A stretch of 48,422 nucleotides of DNA from Methylobacterium cerastii (GCF_022179125.1 NZ_BPQG01000026.1:1-48422), one strand, 5' to 3'; numbered from the stretch's first letter, positions 23,053-32,629 are shown. Notes: generated from the sequence alone by a model not told the origin. Made by a program: numbers and translations.

Positions 23053-26000
23053 GCGCGGGTCTGTCCGAAGTCTCCGACGCCGACCTGATGCGGATGCTGG
23101 GGCAATCGCGCTCGGCTGGGGGCGGGGCTCCCCCGCTTCCTCCATCCGCCGCGCCATCTCCGCCTGTTCCGGGTGCCGATCCCGGCGCACTGTCAATCCG
23201 CGTTCGCTCGGGCAAGGGCCAGGCGTTCGAGGGCTCGACGGGACCGCAGGCCGTGGACCTGTCGCACATCTCGGACGACGACCTGATGCGGCAGCTACAG
23301 GCTTCGCGGCAGGCACAGGCGGCCCCGGCGCCCGCTCCGGCCGAAGCGGCTCCGCCCTCGATCACGGCGGCTGATTTCAACGACCGCTTCATGGGCGACC
23401 TGTCCGCGCCGACGACGATGGCGAGCCAGGCGGACACGTCCTCGCCGCTTGGGGCTGGCCTGCGGGCCAAGGCCGACGAGGCGGTGATCGGTAAGCCGTC
23501 GGGCGGCAACGACCTCACAGCAGCGGCCCTGAACGCGATGCAGGGTGCCACGCTCAACATCGGCGGCAACGCAGCGGCCGGTCTCGCCACCGTTGCGGGT
23601 AAGCTGGGCGTGCCGGGCTACGGCGATCACTCGTTCGGCGAGTATTACGAGCGGTTCCACGACATGCTCGACGCGCACGGGCGGCAGAGCCCGAAATCGG
23701 CCCTCGCTGGCGTGATCGGCGGATCGCTTATCACGGCTCCGATGCTGCCGAGTGTGACCGGCGCGCGGGCGGCTGGCATCGGTGGGCGAGCCGTCCAGGC
23801 GGCAGTTAATGGCGGCGCCTATGGGCTCGCGGGTGAAGCTATCGACAGCCGCGACCTGGCTAAGGCCGGTGTTGCTGGGCTCGTTGGTTTTGGTGCCGGC
23901 GGCGCTCTCTCTCCGGCTATCGAGAAGCTGGGGCCGCCTGTCCTCAACGCGGCGATGCGGGCGCTCGCCCCGATCCGCGAGCGCATGGGCTTCCCGATCG
24001 CCAAGGCGGCCGGCGGGTTCACGCCTGCGGCCGAGGCCGCCCTACGGCAAATCGGTCTCGACCCGAAGCAACTCCCCCCGGACCTCGCGGGGCACCTTGA
24101 ACGCGCTTTCGCCGCCAAGGGCGTGTCGCCGGCCGTCGCACGCGAAGGCGCCGCGGCCGAGTTCGGTATTCCTTTGTCGCGCGGGCAGGCCACGCAAGAT
24201 CCGCGGGCGGTCTCGATGGAAGCCGACGCCCTGGCCGGCGGTCGCGGCGGTCGGGCTCAGACCATCGGCAACGACTTCGCGGCTCGGCAGTCCGCGGCGG
24301 TCGATACGGCCCGAACCGGGTTTCAGGGTATGGCGGCCCGTGGCGGTCCGATCATAGACAATCCGGCCTCGGCGGCGGAGGCGGTCGCGGATCGGGCTCG
24401 ACAGGCTGCGGCCTCGAACGCCGACCAGATTGCGCGGGCAGAGGCGGCACACGAAGCCGCTTTGCAGGCGGTTCGGCCACTTGGCAGCGGCGACGCCCTC
24501 GACGCGGCCACGACAGCCGCACAGGGTATCCGTAGCGCCGCAGAGCGCAGCCGTGGAGCCTATCGCGAGGCTTATGGCGAGGTCGGCCGCATCCCCGGCA
24601 ACTTCGCCCCCGGTGCGCTCGATGATGTCGGCACGGCGGTTCGGCGCTCGCTCGGGCCGGAAGTGCCGATTGATCCGGTTCTAACCCCGGCAGCGAACCG
24701 CGCCCTTGCGGACCTCGACAACCTGCCCGGCATCCTCGGCCTGCGCGAGGGCGAAGGGGCGACCCTTCAGCAGCTCGAACAGGTCCGAAAGCGCCTCGTG
24801 TCGTACTACGGCAGCACGGCGCAAAACCCGACGGATCGGCGAGCGCTCCGGGCCGTCATGGAAGGCTTCGACCAGCGGGCGGAGGATCTGTTGGCGGTCG
24901 GCCGGTTCGGAACGCCGTCCAGAGCCACAGGGGAGGCCGCTGGCGCCGTCGATGACTTCCCCGGCAGTGCCGCCCTCAACGGGCCGTCTGCGGGCGCCCT
25001 GCCATCTCCGGCGGCGCCTCGCGGTAATCCCGAGACGATGGGCCAGTTCATCGCCCGAAATGGCGGGATGGAGCTATCGGGCGACGCCCGCGCCAACGAT
25101 CTGCACAAGTGGCGGGTCGGTGGCCTGCAACCGCTCGCGCGCGAGGGCGGAACGCCGATCGACGCCATGCGCGACAAGCTCGTGGTCGCGGGTTTCATCC
25201 GACCCGACGATGCGAACGGCGCCATCGCCCGCGACATCCGCGGCGAGGTGATGGAAGCGCTCCGGGCCGAGCGCCAGGGGCGGCCGACCTATCGATACGC
25301 CGACGAGGGGCGTGCTGCGGCTCCGAACCGTGAGGCGGCCCGCATCGCCGACGACAACGCCGAGCACGCGGCCGCAGTGGATCGCCAGGCGCGGCGAATG
25401 GAAATCGATTTCGAGGGTATGGGGCTCGCGCCGCGCGACCTCGACCGCGCTACGTTGCGGGATGCGGCCGAGCGCATGGTCCTGGGCCATACCGACGACC
25501 CTGTGACGGCCTACGAACAGGCGGTCGCCCGGCACGGCGAGGCGCCTCAGCCTGGCGCACCTCCCGCCCGTGCCTTCGATGATGCGCCCTTCCCCGAGAT
25601 TGGACAGGGCACCAGCGTTGCGACCTCGGACGCGCTGCCGATCGGCGACACGGCGCCCGCCACGGCGTTGCGTGAGGCTCGGGGCCTGTTTCGCGAGCAC
25701 AAGCAGGCTTTCAGCCCGCGCGGACCCGGTGACGATGCCGGCCGGCTGATGCGCAAGATCGTGGAGCAAGACGCGACGCCAACGGAGGTTGCGACGGCCC
25801 TGTTCGGGTCGATGACCCGGCCCGGTGAGACCGGCTTGTCGGTACGGTTCGCGACCCGCCTACGGGAAGCGCTGGGGGATGACAGCCCGGTCCTCGATGC
25901 CGTGCGGCAAGGGCTCATTGCCCGCGCGATCGACGGCAACGGGGCCGGCGATGTCGGCAGGCGCCTCGACACGCTGCTACGGGGCAACGGGCGAGGGGCG

Positions 26001-26741
26001 GCGAACGCCATCCTTACGCAGGAACAGCGGCGCGGCCTCGGGGCGTTCCGGGCGGCGCTGCACCAGGCCGAGCAGGCGCACCAGGCGTTGCCCTCCTGGA
26101 TCTCCGACCTTTCTCGCTCGGGCTTCGATCCAAACGCGGTTGCGACGGGTCTGTTCGGCTCGGGCGTGCCGGGGTCTCGGGTCGGCTCTGCCAACTTCGC
26201 GCGGGGGCTGAAAGGCTTCCTCGGCGAGGGCAGCGAGGAATGGTCCGGCCTGCGGCAAGCCGCGATCCAGAACCTTACCCAGCCGAGCGGCCGGACCCTG
26301 ACGGCGACACAGGAGGCCGACCGCGTGGCCGACTTCGTGAGCGGCAAGGGGGCGGGGCTGGCCCGCGAGATGTTCGGGGGCGAGGAGCTGGCCCGGCTCA
26401 CGCGGTACGCCGCCGCGCTGCGCTCCACGGTGCTGCCGAGCGGCATCGGCTCGCCGACGGCGGGGCAGGGGCGGACCCTAGCGGCCAACCTCTTGAACGG
26501 TCTCCTTGGCGCCATCGCGTTCAAGTCCGGTCTTCCAACGGCAGCCGCGGCGCCGTTCACGGCGAAGGCGGGGCAACGCATCGTGATCGGCGGTCCTGGG
26601 GCCTTCGGCGCGTCGCGGTCGTTCGGGGGCGGTGCGCCTCAGGTCGTGCCGGACACACCGGAGCATTTCCAGCGCCTCGGGCAGGGCGCCGGCCGAGCTG
26701 CGGGACTGCTTACGGCGGATGGAGTTCCGTCGGGGCGCTAG
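23049..26741 (+). CDS. 1230-residue virion-like (ejection) protein
   Basis: Very long Ala/Gly/Arg-rich protein. Near the N-terminus the motif SDADLMRMLGQSR recurs as SDDDLMRQLQASR, about 65 residues apart. Residues about 170-310 are glycine/alanine-rich with membrane-compatible stretches; the remainder is helical. Size, order and composition match the large internal virion protein of podovirus ejection systems (compare P22 gp16 or T7 gp16). No enzymatic motif seen. The stop overlaps that of the convergent 26738 gene. Confidence 0.6.
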   Translation: MSAGLSEVSDADLMRMLGQSRSAGGGAPPLPPSAAPSPPVPGADPGALSIRVRSGKGQAFEGSTGPQAVDLSHISDDDLMRQLQASRQAQAAPAPAPAEAAPPSITAADFNDRFMGDLSAPTTMASQADTSSPLGAGLRAKADEAVIGKPSGGNDLTAAALNAMQGATLNIGGNAAAGLATVAGKLGVPGYGDHSFGEYYERFHDMLDAHGRQSPKSALAGVIGGSLITAPMLPSVTGARAAGIGGRAVQAAVNGGAYGLAGEAIDSRDLAKAGVAGLVGFGAGGALSPAIEKLGPPVLNAAMRALAPIRERMGFPIAKAAGGFTPAAEAALRQIGLDPKQLPPDLAGHLERAFAAKGVSPAVAREGAAAEFGIPLSRGQATQDPRAVSMEADALAGGRGGRAQTIGNDFAARQSAAVDTARTGFQGMAARGGPIIDNPASAAEAVADRARQAAASNADQIARAEAAHEAALQAVRPLGSGDALDAATTAAQGIRSAAERSRGAYREAYGEVGRIPGNFAPGALDDVGTAVRRSLGPEVPIDPVLTPAANRALADLDNLPGILGLREGEGATLQQLEQVRKRLVSYYGSTAQNPTDRRALRAVMEGFDQRAEDLLAVGRFGTPSRATGEAAGAVDDFPGSAALNGPSAGALPSPAAPRGNPETMGQFIARNGGMELSGDARANDLHKWRVGGLQPLAREGGTPIDAMRDKLVVAGFIRPDDANGAIARDIRGEVMEALRAERQGRPTYRYADEGRAAAPNREAARIADDNAEHAAAVDRQARRMEIDFEGMGLAPRDLDRATLRDAAERMVLGHTDDPVTAYEQAVARHGEAPQPGAPPARAFDDAPFPEIGQGTSVATSDALPIGDTAPATALREARGLFREHKQAFSPRGPGDDAGRLMRKIVEQDATPTEVATALFGSMTRPGETGLSVRFATRLREALGDDSPVLDAVRQGLIARAIDGNGAGDVGRRLDTLLRGNGRGAANAILTQEQRRGLGAFRAALHQAEQAHQALPSWISDLSRSGFDPNAVATGLFGSGVPGSRVGSANFARGLKGFLGEGSEEWSGLRQAAIQNLTQPSGRTLTATQEADRVADFVSGKGAGLAREMFGGEELARLTRYAAALRSTVLPSGIGSPTAGQGRTLAANLLNGLLGAIAFKSGLPTAAAAPFTAKAGQRIVIGGPGAFGASRSFGGGAPQVVPDTPEHFQRLGQGAGRAAGLLTADGVPSGR

Positions 26742-27124
26742 CCGAACAGCGTCCACGCCATGCCGGCGAAGAACGCCGAGCAACCAATCATCGGGGCGAG
26801 CCGGTCGCGCATCGGCTGCCCCCGAGACCATACGAAGGCGTTCAACAGGCCATAAACGAGGCCCGCGCCCATAGCCTCGCCGCCCATGGCGGCACCAAAT
26901 AGCTGCATCGTGGTCGTGATCGGGCGCCCTCCCATCGACAGGGCGAAAATCAGCAACGGCACGCCGTAGCCTAGCAACACAACCCAGAACCGCACCGGCG
27001 TCTTGCCGGTCTGCATCTCGGTTCGGTTGTCCTGCCACAGCATTGCGAACGCGAGCACGTTCAACACGGTCGCGACGGCGACGGGGCCGAGGATGTGGCC
27101 GAGCGTGAAGGCGGGAGGCATCAC
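26738..27124 (-). CDS. Small polytopic membrane protein
   Basis: 128 residues with four hydrophobic segments (about 10-28, 46-64, 78-96 and 108-126), a basic loop before the last helix (WSRGQPMRDRLAP) and a start at MMPP. It lies next to virion lysis-type genes, so a holin-like role is possible, but nothing specific proves it. Confidence 0.6.
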   Translation of the reverse strand: MMPPAFTLGHILGPVAVATVLNVLAFAMLWQDNRTEMQTGKTPVRFWVVLLGYGVPLLIFALSMGGRPITTTMQLFGAAMGGEAMGAGLVYGLLNAFVWSRGQPMRDRLAPMIGCSAFFAGMAWTLFG

Positions 27125-27214
27125 GGCAAGATGGCTAGCCCGAGCGCGAGTGTCGAGGTGCGTCCGGGTCCTCTTCGCCGCGCTCGTGCCACGCGGCGAA
27201 GAAGGGTCGGTGGT

Positions 27215-27598
27215 TCAGCTCTCGATGCGATGAAGGGCGCAGAGCTTGTTACCGTCCGGGTCGCGCAGGTATGCGAGATACATCTTTCCAGCGGAGCCCG
27301 TGCGCTCACCCGGCGGATCTTCGACCGAGGTGCCGCCGTTCGCGACGCCGGCCTCATGCCAAGCCTTGGCCTCCTTCGCGCTTTCCATGGTGAAGCCGAT
27401 GGTGCCACCGTTCGCTCCGGTTGCAGCCTTACCGTCAACAGGCCTGGTGATGAGGAGGCGACCACCTCGGTGATCATAAATCAGCCGGCCATTCGCATCC
27501 GTGATGCCGGAAGGCCCACCCGTCGCGGCGAACAAGGCGTCGTAGAACGCCTTCGTCCGGGCCATGTCGTTGCTGCCGATCGTGATATGGCTGAACAC
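27215..27598 (-). CDS. VOC-superfamily (glyoxalase/bleomycin-resistance-fold) protein
   Basis: 127 residues from a GTG at 27598 with GGAGAAG upstream. Two beta-alpha-beta-beta-beta units: FSHITIGSNDMARTKAFYDA at the start and MYLAYLRDPDGNKLCALH at the end. The first His (SHI) and the expected terminal ligand region are present. Could be a dioxygenase-, lyase- or drug-binding-type member; substrate unknown. First gene of the cargo region. Confidence 0.85.
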   Translation of the reverse strand: MFSHITIGSNDMARTKAFYDALFAATGGPSGITDANGRLIYDHRGGRLLITRPVDGKAATGANGGTIGFTMESAKEAKAWHEAGVANGGTSVEDPPGERTGSAGKMYLAYLRDPDGNKLCALHRIES

Positions 27599-27723
27599 TG
27601 AGCCTTCTCCGTTCCTGTGAGCGGCTTCGGCTACCGCGTCCGACCCCGAACGTACAGGCTGTCCGCCTCCGCCCGTGAGGGTGCTCTGGAGGGCTGAACT
27701 CGAAGACCCATCGCCGGCTCCGA

Positions 27724-27883
27724 CTGTCGGGAACCGAAATACCCATTTTCGGACCATAGATTTACCGACACGTTTTCCCGACAGGATTAAGCCGTTCCGG
27801 GCCACAAAATCCGAGGGCCTGTCGAGACGCCCAAAAAACGGTCGGATACCCGACAAATCGTTCAGGTTACTGTCGACCGAAAG
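27724..27883. repeat. Array of TGTCGG/CCGACA half-sites (resolvase-site-like)
   Basis: TGTCGG or its complement recurs at about 27725, 27765, 27778, 27819 (TGTCGA), 27850 and 27870 (TGTCGA), with dyads such as GTCGG-ATAC-CCGAC (27841-27854). AAAAACGGTCG lies at 27834-27844. TGTC-bounded half-sites are typical of serine-resolvase res sites. The wider gap 27599-27949 holds no gene. Confidence 0.4.
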
Positions 27884-27949
27884 GAGGCTTTGGGAACGAC
27901 TGCTTACAGGCTACTCTCTGGAACAACGGCGAACGGCTGAAAAAACAGG

Positions 27950-28744
27950 TCAGTCCTCAATGATGTAGGCGTGGCGGACCTGCCGCGTCCAAATTTGGTA
28001 CGATAGCCAAAAGCGACCGCTGTCACCCCATATCGTACCGGCAGAATTTTGAACCCGGAATGCCTGTCGCTCGTCGTCGTAGCCGATCACGACCATTACG
28101 TGGCCCAGCGTGTCTGGTCCATTCTCGACCACATTGAAGGTGTCACTCGTGCGTTGATGCGCGAACCGCGATCCAACGGACATGCCGTAGATTACGGGTG
28201 TGTCATTGGCGATCAAGGATTTCACGACATCGAGATTGGCCGCATCGACGGCAGCCCAGCTCTTGATACGATATCGAGCAGCCTTAGCGAGTTCATCGGC
28301 TGTGGGTTTGCGACCACACCATCCGGGATCGAACGCATATTGTTCGATCGGTAAAGCGCCGACGTCTCGCAGTAGGTTCAACGTGTCGCTTATCGATGAC
28401 AACCCCATGCAGTGAGCTTCATTGGAGACCAAGTTATAGCTGAAGCTCGGGCTGAACGTCAGGTCCTGCTGGCGCGGGTTTTTGAGGCGTCGACGGAGCT
28501 GAGATGCGGCCGCATAGGTGACGGCCCAGGAGACACAGGTATTGCTGGGGCCCTGCGATCGTGGAGGCGGCATTCTCGGGGACAGGTCGAAACGCGGCGG
28601 CAGCACGCCCCGACCTGGAGCCTCCCGAATGAGTTTCACGCTTGATGTTTCATTATCGGGGTCCCAGCCTTGTGCGTGTCCGGCGTGTGGTGGAAGCAGC
28701 CACAGCGCCATGGGGACGACCAGCCCGACGATCCAGCGCGACAT
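27950..28744 (-). CDS. Exported papain-family (C1A) cysteine protease
   Basis: 264 residues with a Sec signal peptide (RWIVGLVVPMALWLLPPHAG). Papain layout: Gln of the oxyanion hole (SQGPSNTC, Q64), nucleophile C70, His in LGHVMVVIGYD (H215) and Asn in VQNSAG (N233). It lacks a long propeptide. The start overlaps the stop of the caspase gene by one base (TGATG), so the two are translationally coupled. Acts outside the cytoplasm; target unknown. Confidence 0.85.
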   Translation of the reverse strand: MSRWIVGLVVPMALWLLPPHAGHAQGWDPDNETSSVKLIREAPGRGVLPPRFDLSPRMPPPRSQGPSNTCVSWAVTYAAASQLRRRLKNPRQQDLTFSPSFSYNLVSNEAHCMGLSSISDTLNLLRDVGALPIEQYAFDPGWCGRKPTADELAKAARYRIKSWAAVDAANLDVVKSLIANDTPVIYGMSVGSRFAHQRTSDTFNVVENGPDTLGHVMVVIGYDDERQAFRVQNSAGTIWGDSGRFWLSYQIWTRQVRHAYIIED

Positions 28745-30327
28745 CACCGTGTTGGCTCTGTGCGGCGCTGCGGCAGGACGACCTGGTTGTTCACCGCGTA
28801 GAGGAAACAGGGAAACGGCGAGGTCTTGGCGTTGCAAGCAGTGAGGGCCGCTGCCTCAGCCTCCGCGACGCTAGCGCCGTTACGCGCAGTGAAGATGGCG
28901 CCGTTAGGCCGGACTGCCATCGCCTTGGGCTCGCTCATACCACCATATCTCTGCACGACGTCGTGCGCGCCATTGGGATCGAAGAGCGGGACCCGATCGG
29001 CCTGAAAGCGCCCTGCGTAGGACAGCCGCTCCATAGGCCGCAAAGACGCTTGGCGCGGGTCGGACGCCAGCAACGCCTCGTCCGAGGCGACAAGGGTGCA
29101 GGGACTCACGTAGCTTTGCTGGCAGCCTTCAAGCGCAAGCTGCTCCGCGACCGCGATCGAGCTGACTGAGTTCCACCAGAACGGGCGGCCTGATTTTGGC
29201 TCGACAGCGATGGCCTTCGGCGACTTCAGGGTCAGGTATCGCTCGACAGTCCTGCGATGCTCGTCACGAAGCCATGGCGCCTTCGTCAGATCGCCGGTTC
29301 GATCGAGCGCCTCGACGAGGCGGCCCTCGAAGCTCGCTGATCGCGCGGCTGGCTGGGTGGTCACCGCCGCGGGTGGCAAGACTGGTGGTGAGGCGGGGGC
29401 AGCAGTCACGGCGCGGCGTCGTGCGAGATCGGCGAAGACCCCGTTCGGGAAACGAGCCAGATAGGCCTGGAAGTCGAGTGGGTCCTTGCTGTTTTGGATG
29501 CTCCGCCAGAACAGAAGCTCGGCCTCCACCGTCCCATCGCGCAGGGTTTGCTCGGCGACGCGAGTCGGTGGCGGCTTCGGGGGCTTGAAGTAGAATTCGC
29601 CTTCGAGCGCAGTGTTTTCCCATGGTAGCTGTGTGCCGTTCGACGCCTCGCGGACGTCGCGGCGGACCAGTCCAAGCAGCTGCCGGACCTCCAGACCAGG
29701 CGTCTCGATGTGATGGAGTAGCGCGGTCGTGAACGGGCTATTGCGGCCTGCGCCATCCCGCGCCACCGTACCAGGCGCAGTGGCGAAGGCCACTAAGGTT
29801 CCGGTCCCTGCCGAGACTTGGCTGAGGCCACCGCGAGGGATGTCGCGCGAGCCGGTGACCAAGCGCTTCTGGAAAGGATTGTCGCGGCAGGCATCAAGGA
29901 ACAGCAGCGTGACCCGGGCCATGCCCTCAGTTTGCTCCAGCAAGCTCTCGACATCCAACGCCTCGAACCTCAGATCGCGCGGGGCCTTAAGTTCAACGCT
30001 GGTCGGCAGCAGCCAATTATGCCCACCTACCTCTAGGGCATGGCCGGCATAGAAAAACACTGCCGCTTCTGCGCCTCGGGCCGCCTCACCGAATTGCCTA
30101 ATCGCTCTCTCGAATGCAGACCGATCCGGATCGAGAACCGTCTGAACCGTGAAGCCGAGCCGCTGAAGCGCCGCGCCCACGTCATTCGCATCGTTGCGCG
30201 TGTTCGCGAGCGGCGCCGCGTGCTGATAGCTCGCCACTCCGACAACGAGCGCGACCCGTTCGGCGCCGGCGAGGACAGCCTGGACGAAACCGAACAGCAT
30301 TAGGCTCGCGATGAGCAAAACACGCAT
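28744..30327 (-). CDS. Exported caspase-family (C14) protease with DUF4189-like tail
   Basis: 527 residues from ATG 30327. Signal peptide (MRVLLIASLMLFGFVQAVLA), then a caspase fold (residues 23-255) with the catalytic His in FFYAGHALEV (H96) and Cys in FLDACRDNPF (C147). A linker follows, then two Cys-paired repeats, KAIAVEPKSGRPFWW...CQQSYVSPC and KAMAVRPNGAIFTAR...CNAKTSPFPC, resembling DUF4189. Bacterial caspase-like proteins cleave after Arg/Lys in many cases. Coupled to a second protease downstream. Confidence 0.85.
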   Translation of the reverse strand: MRVLLIASLMLFGFVQAVLAGAERVALVVGVASYQHAAPLANTRNDANDVGAALQRLGFTVQTVLDPDRSAFERAIRQFGEAARGAEAAVFFYAGHALEVGGHNWLLPTSVELKAPRDLRFEALDVESLLEQTEGMARVTLLFLDACRDNPFQKRLVTGSRDIPRGGLSQVSAGTGTLVAFATAPGTVARDGAGRNSPFTTALLHHIETPGLEVRQLLGLVRRDVREASNGTQLPWENTALEGEFYFKPPKPPPTRVAEQTLRDGTVEAELLFWRSIQNSKDPLDFQAYLARFPNGVFADLARRRAVTAAPASPPVLPPAAVTTQPAARSASFEGRLVEALDRTGDLTKAPWLRDEHRRTVERYLTLKSPKAIAVEPKSGRPFWWNSVSSIAVAEQLALEGCQQSYVSPCTLVASDEALLASDPRQASLRPMERLSYAGRFQADRVPLFDPNGAHDVVQRYGGMSEPKAMAVRPNGAIFTARNGASVAEAEAAALTACNAKTSPFPCFLYAVNNQVVLPQRRTEPTR

Positions 30328-30583
30328 GACAGAGTTGGACCGCCGAAGACACACTTCTCAGGGCTGAGCTCATATCACGCCGCGACGGAATGGTTCGAGA
30401 TCGTCGACGCGATGTCGACCTAGCGGCGGTACACACGGTGAAACATGGTCCCGTTCGCTGTTTCGAGGTCAGCTTGGATGAGCAACAGCGGCAAGGTGGA
30501 TCGACGGCGCAACGTCTGCTCCGGGGTAAAAGGTTCAGGTCCGCTTGCCACCCTTCTGGGACTTTGCCGCAAGCAGCCTTGGG

Positions 30584-30600
30584 TGTCGGCAAAACGGTTG
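30584..30600 (+). repeat. Module-boundary motif copy (TGTCGGCAAAACGGTTG)
   Basis: Matches TGTCGGAAAAACGGTCG at 38339-38355 in 15 of 17 positions. It lies at the point where the GC-rich caspase block gives way to an AT-rich stretch. Confidence 0.35.
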
Positions 30601-30834
30601 AATTGCTGATATGTTGATTTATAGGATTATTGACTGTATTGGGTGGGAATTGGTCGCTTTTTTGGATTCAGAATGGGAATTTATGCGAATGACCGGCGCA
30701 TCCCGCCAGGGATCTATCACAACCCGTGAGGTAGGATGCATTAGAGAATATTGATTGAATTCACTCAGAAATTAAGTTAATAATTCTATGACTTGATTGG
30801 CGCGATATTTATCTAATTTATTAGGGATACTAAG

Positions 30835-31344
30835 ATGTCCGGCAAGAAAAACGCTTTTAGTAGAGCTAGACCTCCCTATGAGTTCCAGCAAAGGCCTGAT
30901 AATTGCTGGTCAGCGTGCTTACAGATGTGGCTAAGAGCTGAAATTGGAGTTAGTCCAAGTCAAGATCAACTCAACGGTTGCGTTGGGGATTTTTCATTTA
31001 CACCTGGGCGAGGTATCGACACGACAGCTATTGGTGATATGGTCGATAAGGCCGTATCTTCTTTAACAATTTCTATGGATTACAAACTTATTGAAAAAGC
31101 AAATCAACTTCCTAACGTGAAAAATCTCCTTGTGACCAAAGGTTATATTTATGTTGCTTACCGAAGAGCGAACGGAAGTGGGCATGTGAATATAATTTCA
31201 GCGTACAATGGTGACTCATACGGCTGTAGCGATCCCGATCCGGATATCAGAAACATTGTTAGGTCAAAAGCAGAACTTTTTTCTCATTTTCCAATGTTTG
31301 TTGGATGGAGACATAGAGTAGAAGGTGAATTATTCAGTCTTTAG
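30835..31344 (+). CDS. Papain-like/C39-like cysteine protease in an AT-rich patch
   Basis: 169 residues, no signal peptide. FQQRPDNCWSACLQMW has the oxyanion Gln and nucleophile Cys (C24); GSGHVNIISAYNGD supplies the His (H117) and a following Asn. This resembles the papain-like C39/C70 group, including secreted effectors and toxin-type proteases. GC content is far below the replicon average, as is its 230-base upstream region (30601-30834), so it is a recent arrival. No partner or immunity gene is obvious. Confidence 0.7.
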   Translation: MSGKKNAFSRARPPYEFQQRPDNCWSACLQMWLRAEIGVSPSQDQLNGCVGDFSFTPGRGIDTTAIGDMVDKAVSSLTISMDYKLIEKANQLPNVKNLLVTKGYIYVAYRRANGSGHVNIISAYNGDSYGCSDPDPDIRNIVRSKAELFSHFPMFVGWRHRVEGELFSL

Positions 31345-31711
31345 ATTAATATATTTTTATTAATATCTGTAACTGAGTATGCTCTGCCATTTTCCATCCT
31401 TATTCCATATATAGATATAGCTGATACCCTAACCGGTATTTTGGACTAATCGAACTGGAAGGCCATTGTATGGTAGCGGCCATGAATACCGAAAAGCAAG
31501 ATCCGGGAAAGTGACGGGCGCATCGGCCCAGCAGTATCGCCCGTCCTTTCAAATTTCTGACATTAAACCCGGCACAGTCGGATGGCCGAAAAACCGTCGT
31601 TTTTTAGACATACGAAAGGCATGTGCTTGACAGCTAGTGACTTGCTTATATTACAATCTATATTGGTATTTGATTTTACTACCAAATTTATTTCCTGTAG
31701 CTGAAAATTAT
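31345..31711. other. AT-rich gene-free interval
   Basis: No gene seen. It contains an AT-rich dyad directly after the protease stop (ATTAATA 31345-31351 with TATTAAT 31358-31364) and the boundary motif CGAAAAACCGTCGTTTTTT (AAAAAC/GTTTTT arms, 31588-31605). Confidence 0.5.
31589..31605 (+). repeat. Module-boundary motif copy (AAAAACCGTCGTTTTTT)
   Basis: AAAAAC-CGTC-GTTTTT is a dyad with a 4-base centre and is nearly the same as the copy at 38345-38359 on the other side of the sulfite cluster, in the same orientation. Confidence 0.4.
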
Positions 31712-32599
31712 TTATCCAACTTGAATCAGCTTGTTAAACGCGATTGTCGCCGGATTAGCTAAACGGCCTGCGACGCTTAAGCGCCATAAGACGCGTTCGA
31801 CATGTAGGCCTTTAACAGGAACTACAACTAGCGTGCCTAGGCTGATCTGGTCGCGTATCGTAGCAACTGAAATCATCGCAATGCCAAGGCCGCCTGCAAC
31901 GAGCTGTTTAGTCACCTCCGTACTACCGACTTCAAGCTGTCGAACTGGGTAGACCTGCTTTGCGTTCAAGGCATCCGCGACCACCTCGCGAGATCCGGAG
32001 CCCGGTTCTCTTACAATAAATATTTCGTCCGTCATACGATGCGGATCAATTGGTTCTGTCGTGTTTGCAAAACTATGCTCCGGCGAAGCTATAAGCACCA
32101 TCTCATCTTTACGCCAATATTCGCTCACAATGCCAATTTCTTGGACGGGACCTTCAACCAAGGCCACATCGATTTCATGGGAAATCAGCAATTGGGTTAT
32201 TGACCGTGTGTTCGCGCTTATAATACTGAGCTTAATACCGGAATACGCACGATGAAATATACCAAGATAGGGCGGTATTATATAAGTTGCGATCGTTGTG
32301 CTCGCTCCGATCCGTAATGTACCGCCGCCGAGGGCTCGCATTGCATGCAATTCTTCTTCAGCATTCCGCTCTATGGCGAAGAGAACTTTAGCATGCTGCA
32401 TGAGAGCTTCGCCCTCGCGAGTCGGACGGACACCTCGTGCGCCTCGATCGAGCAATCTACACCCTACCTGAAGTTCAAAGTCGCGTACCCCCTTCGAGAT
32501 TGCGGGCTGACTGATGCGTAACTCGTCAGCGGCTCGGGAGAAACTCCCGGTCTGAGCCACGGTCGCGAACAGCCGCAGAAGGTGGAGATTGAGTGCCAT
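31712..32599 (-). CDS. LysR-family transcriptional regulator
   Basis: 295 residues. N-terminal winged HTH (LRLFATVAQTGSFSRAADEL, then ISQPAISKGVRDFE) and a C-terminal periplasmic-binding-protein-like effector domain (LRIGASTTIATYIIPPYLG). Overall CbbR/CysL-like. Divergent from the MFS gene and the sulfite dehydrogenase genes, so it likely activates them in response to a sulfur or organic ligand. Moderately AT-richer than the genes it would control. Confidence 0.9.
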   Translation of the reverse strand: MALNLHLLRLFATVAQTGSFSRAADELRISQPAISKGVRDFELQVGCRLLDRGARGVRPTREGEALMQHAKVLFAIERNAEEELHAMRALGGGTLRIGASTTIATYIIPPYLGIFHRAYSGIKLSIISANTRSITQLLISHEIDVALVEGPVQEIGIVSEYWRKDEMVLIASPEHSFANTTEPIDPHRMTDEIFIVREPGSGSREVVADALNAKQVYPVRQLEVGSTEVTKQLVAGGLGIAMISVATIRDQISLGTLVVVPVKGLHVERVLWRLSVAGRLANPATIAFNKLIQVG

Positions 32600-32629
32600 A
32601 ACCTCAGTTTATAGCCCTAAAATTGAATT

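Noticed and set aside
21667-23316. 549-residue minus-strand frame opposite the transglycosylase
   Set aside because: The plus strand shows the lysozyme-like domain and coupled neighbours; the minus frame is low-complexity Arg-rich.
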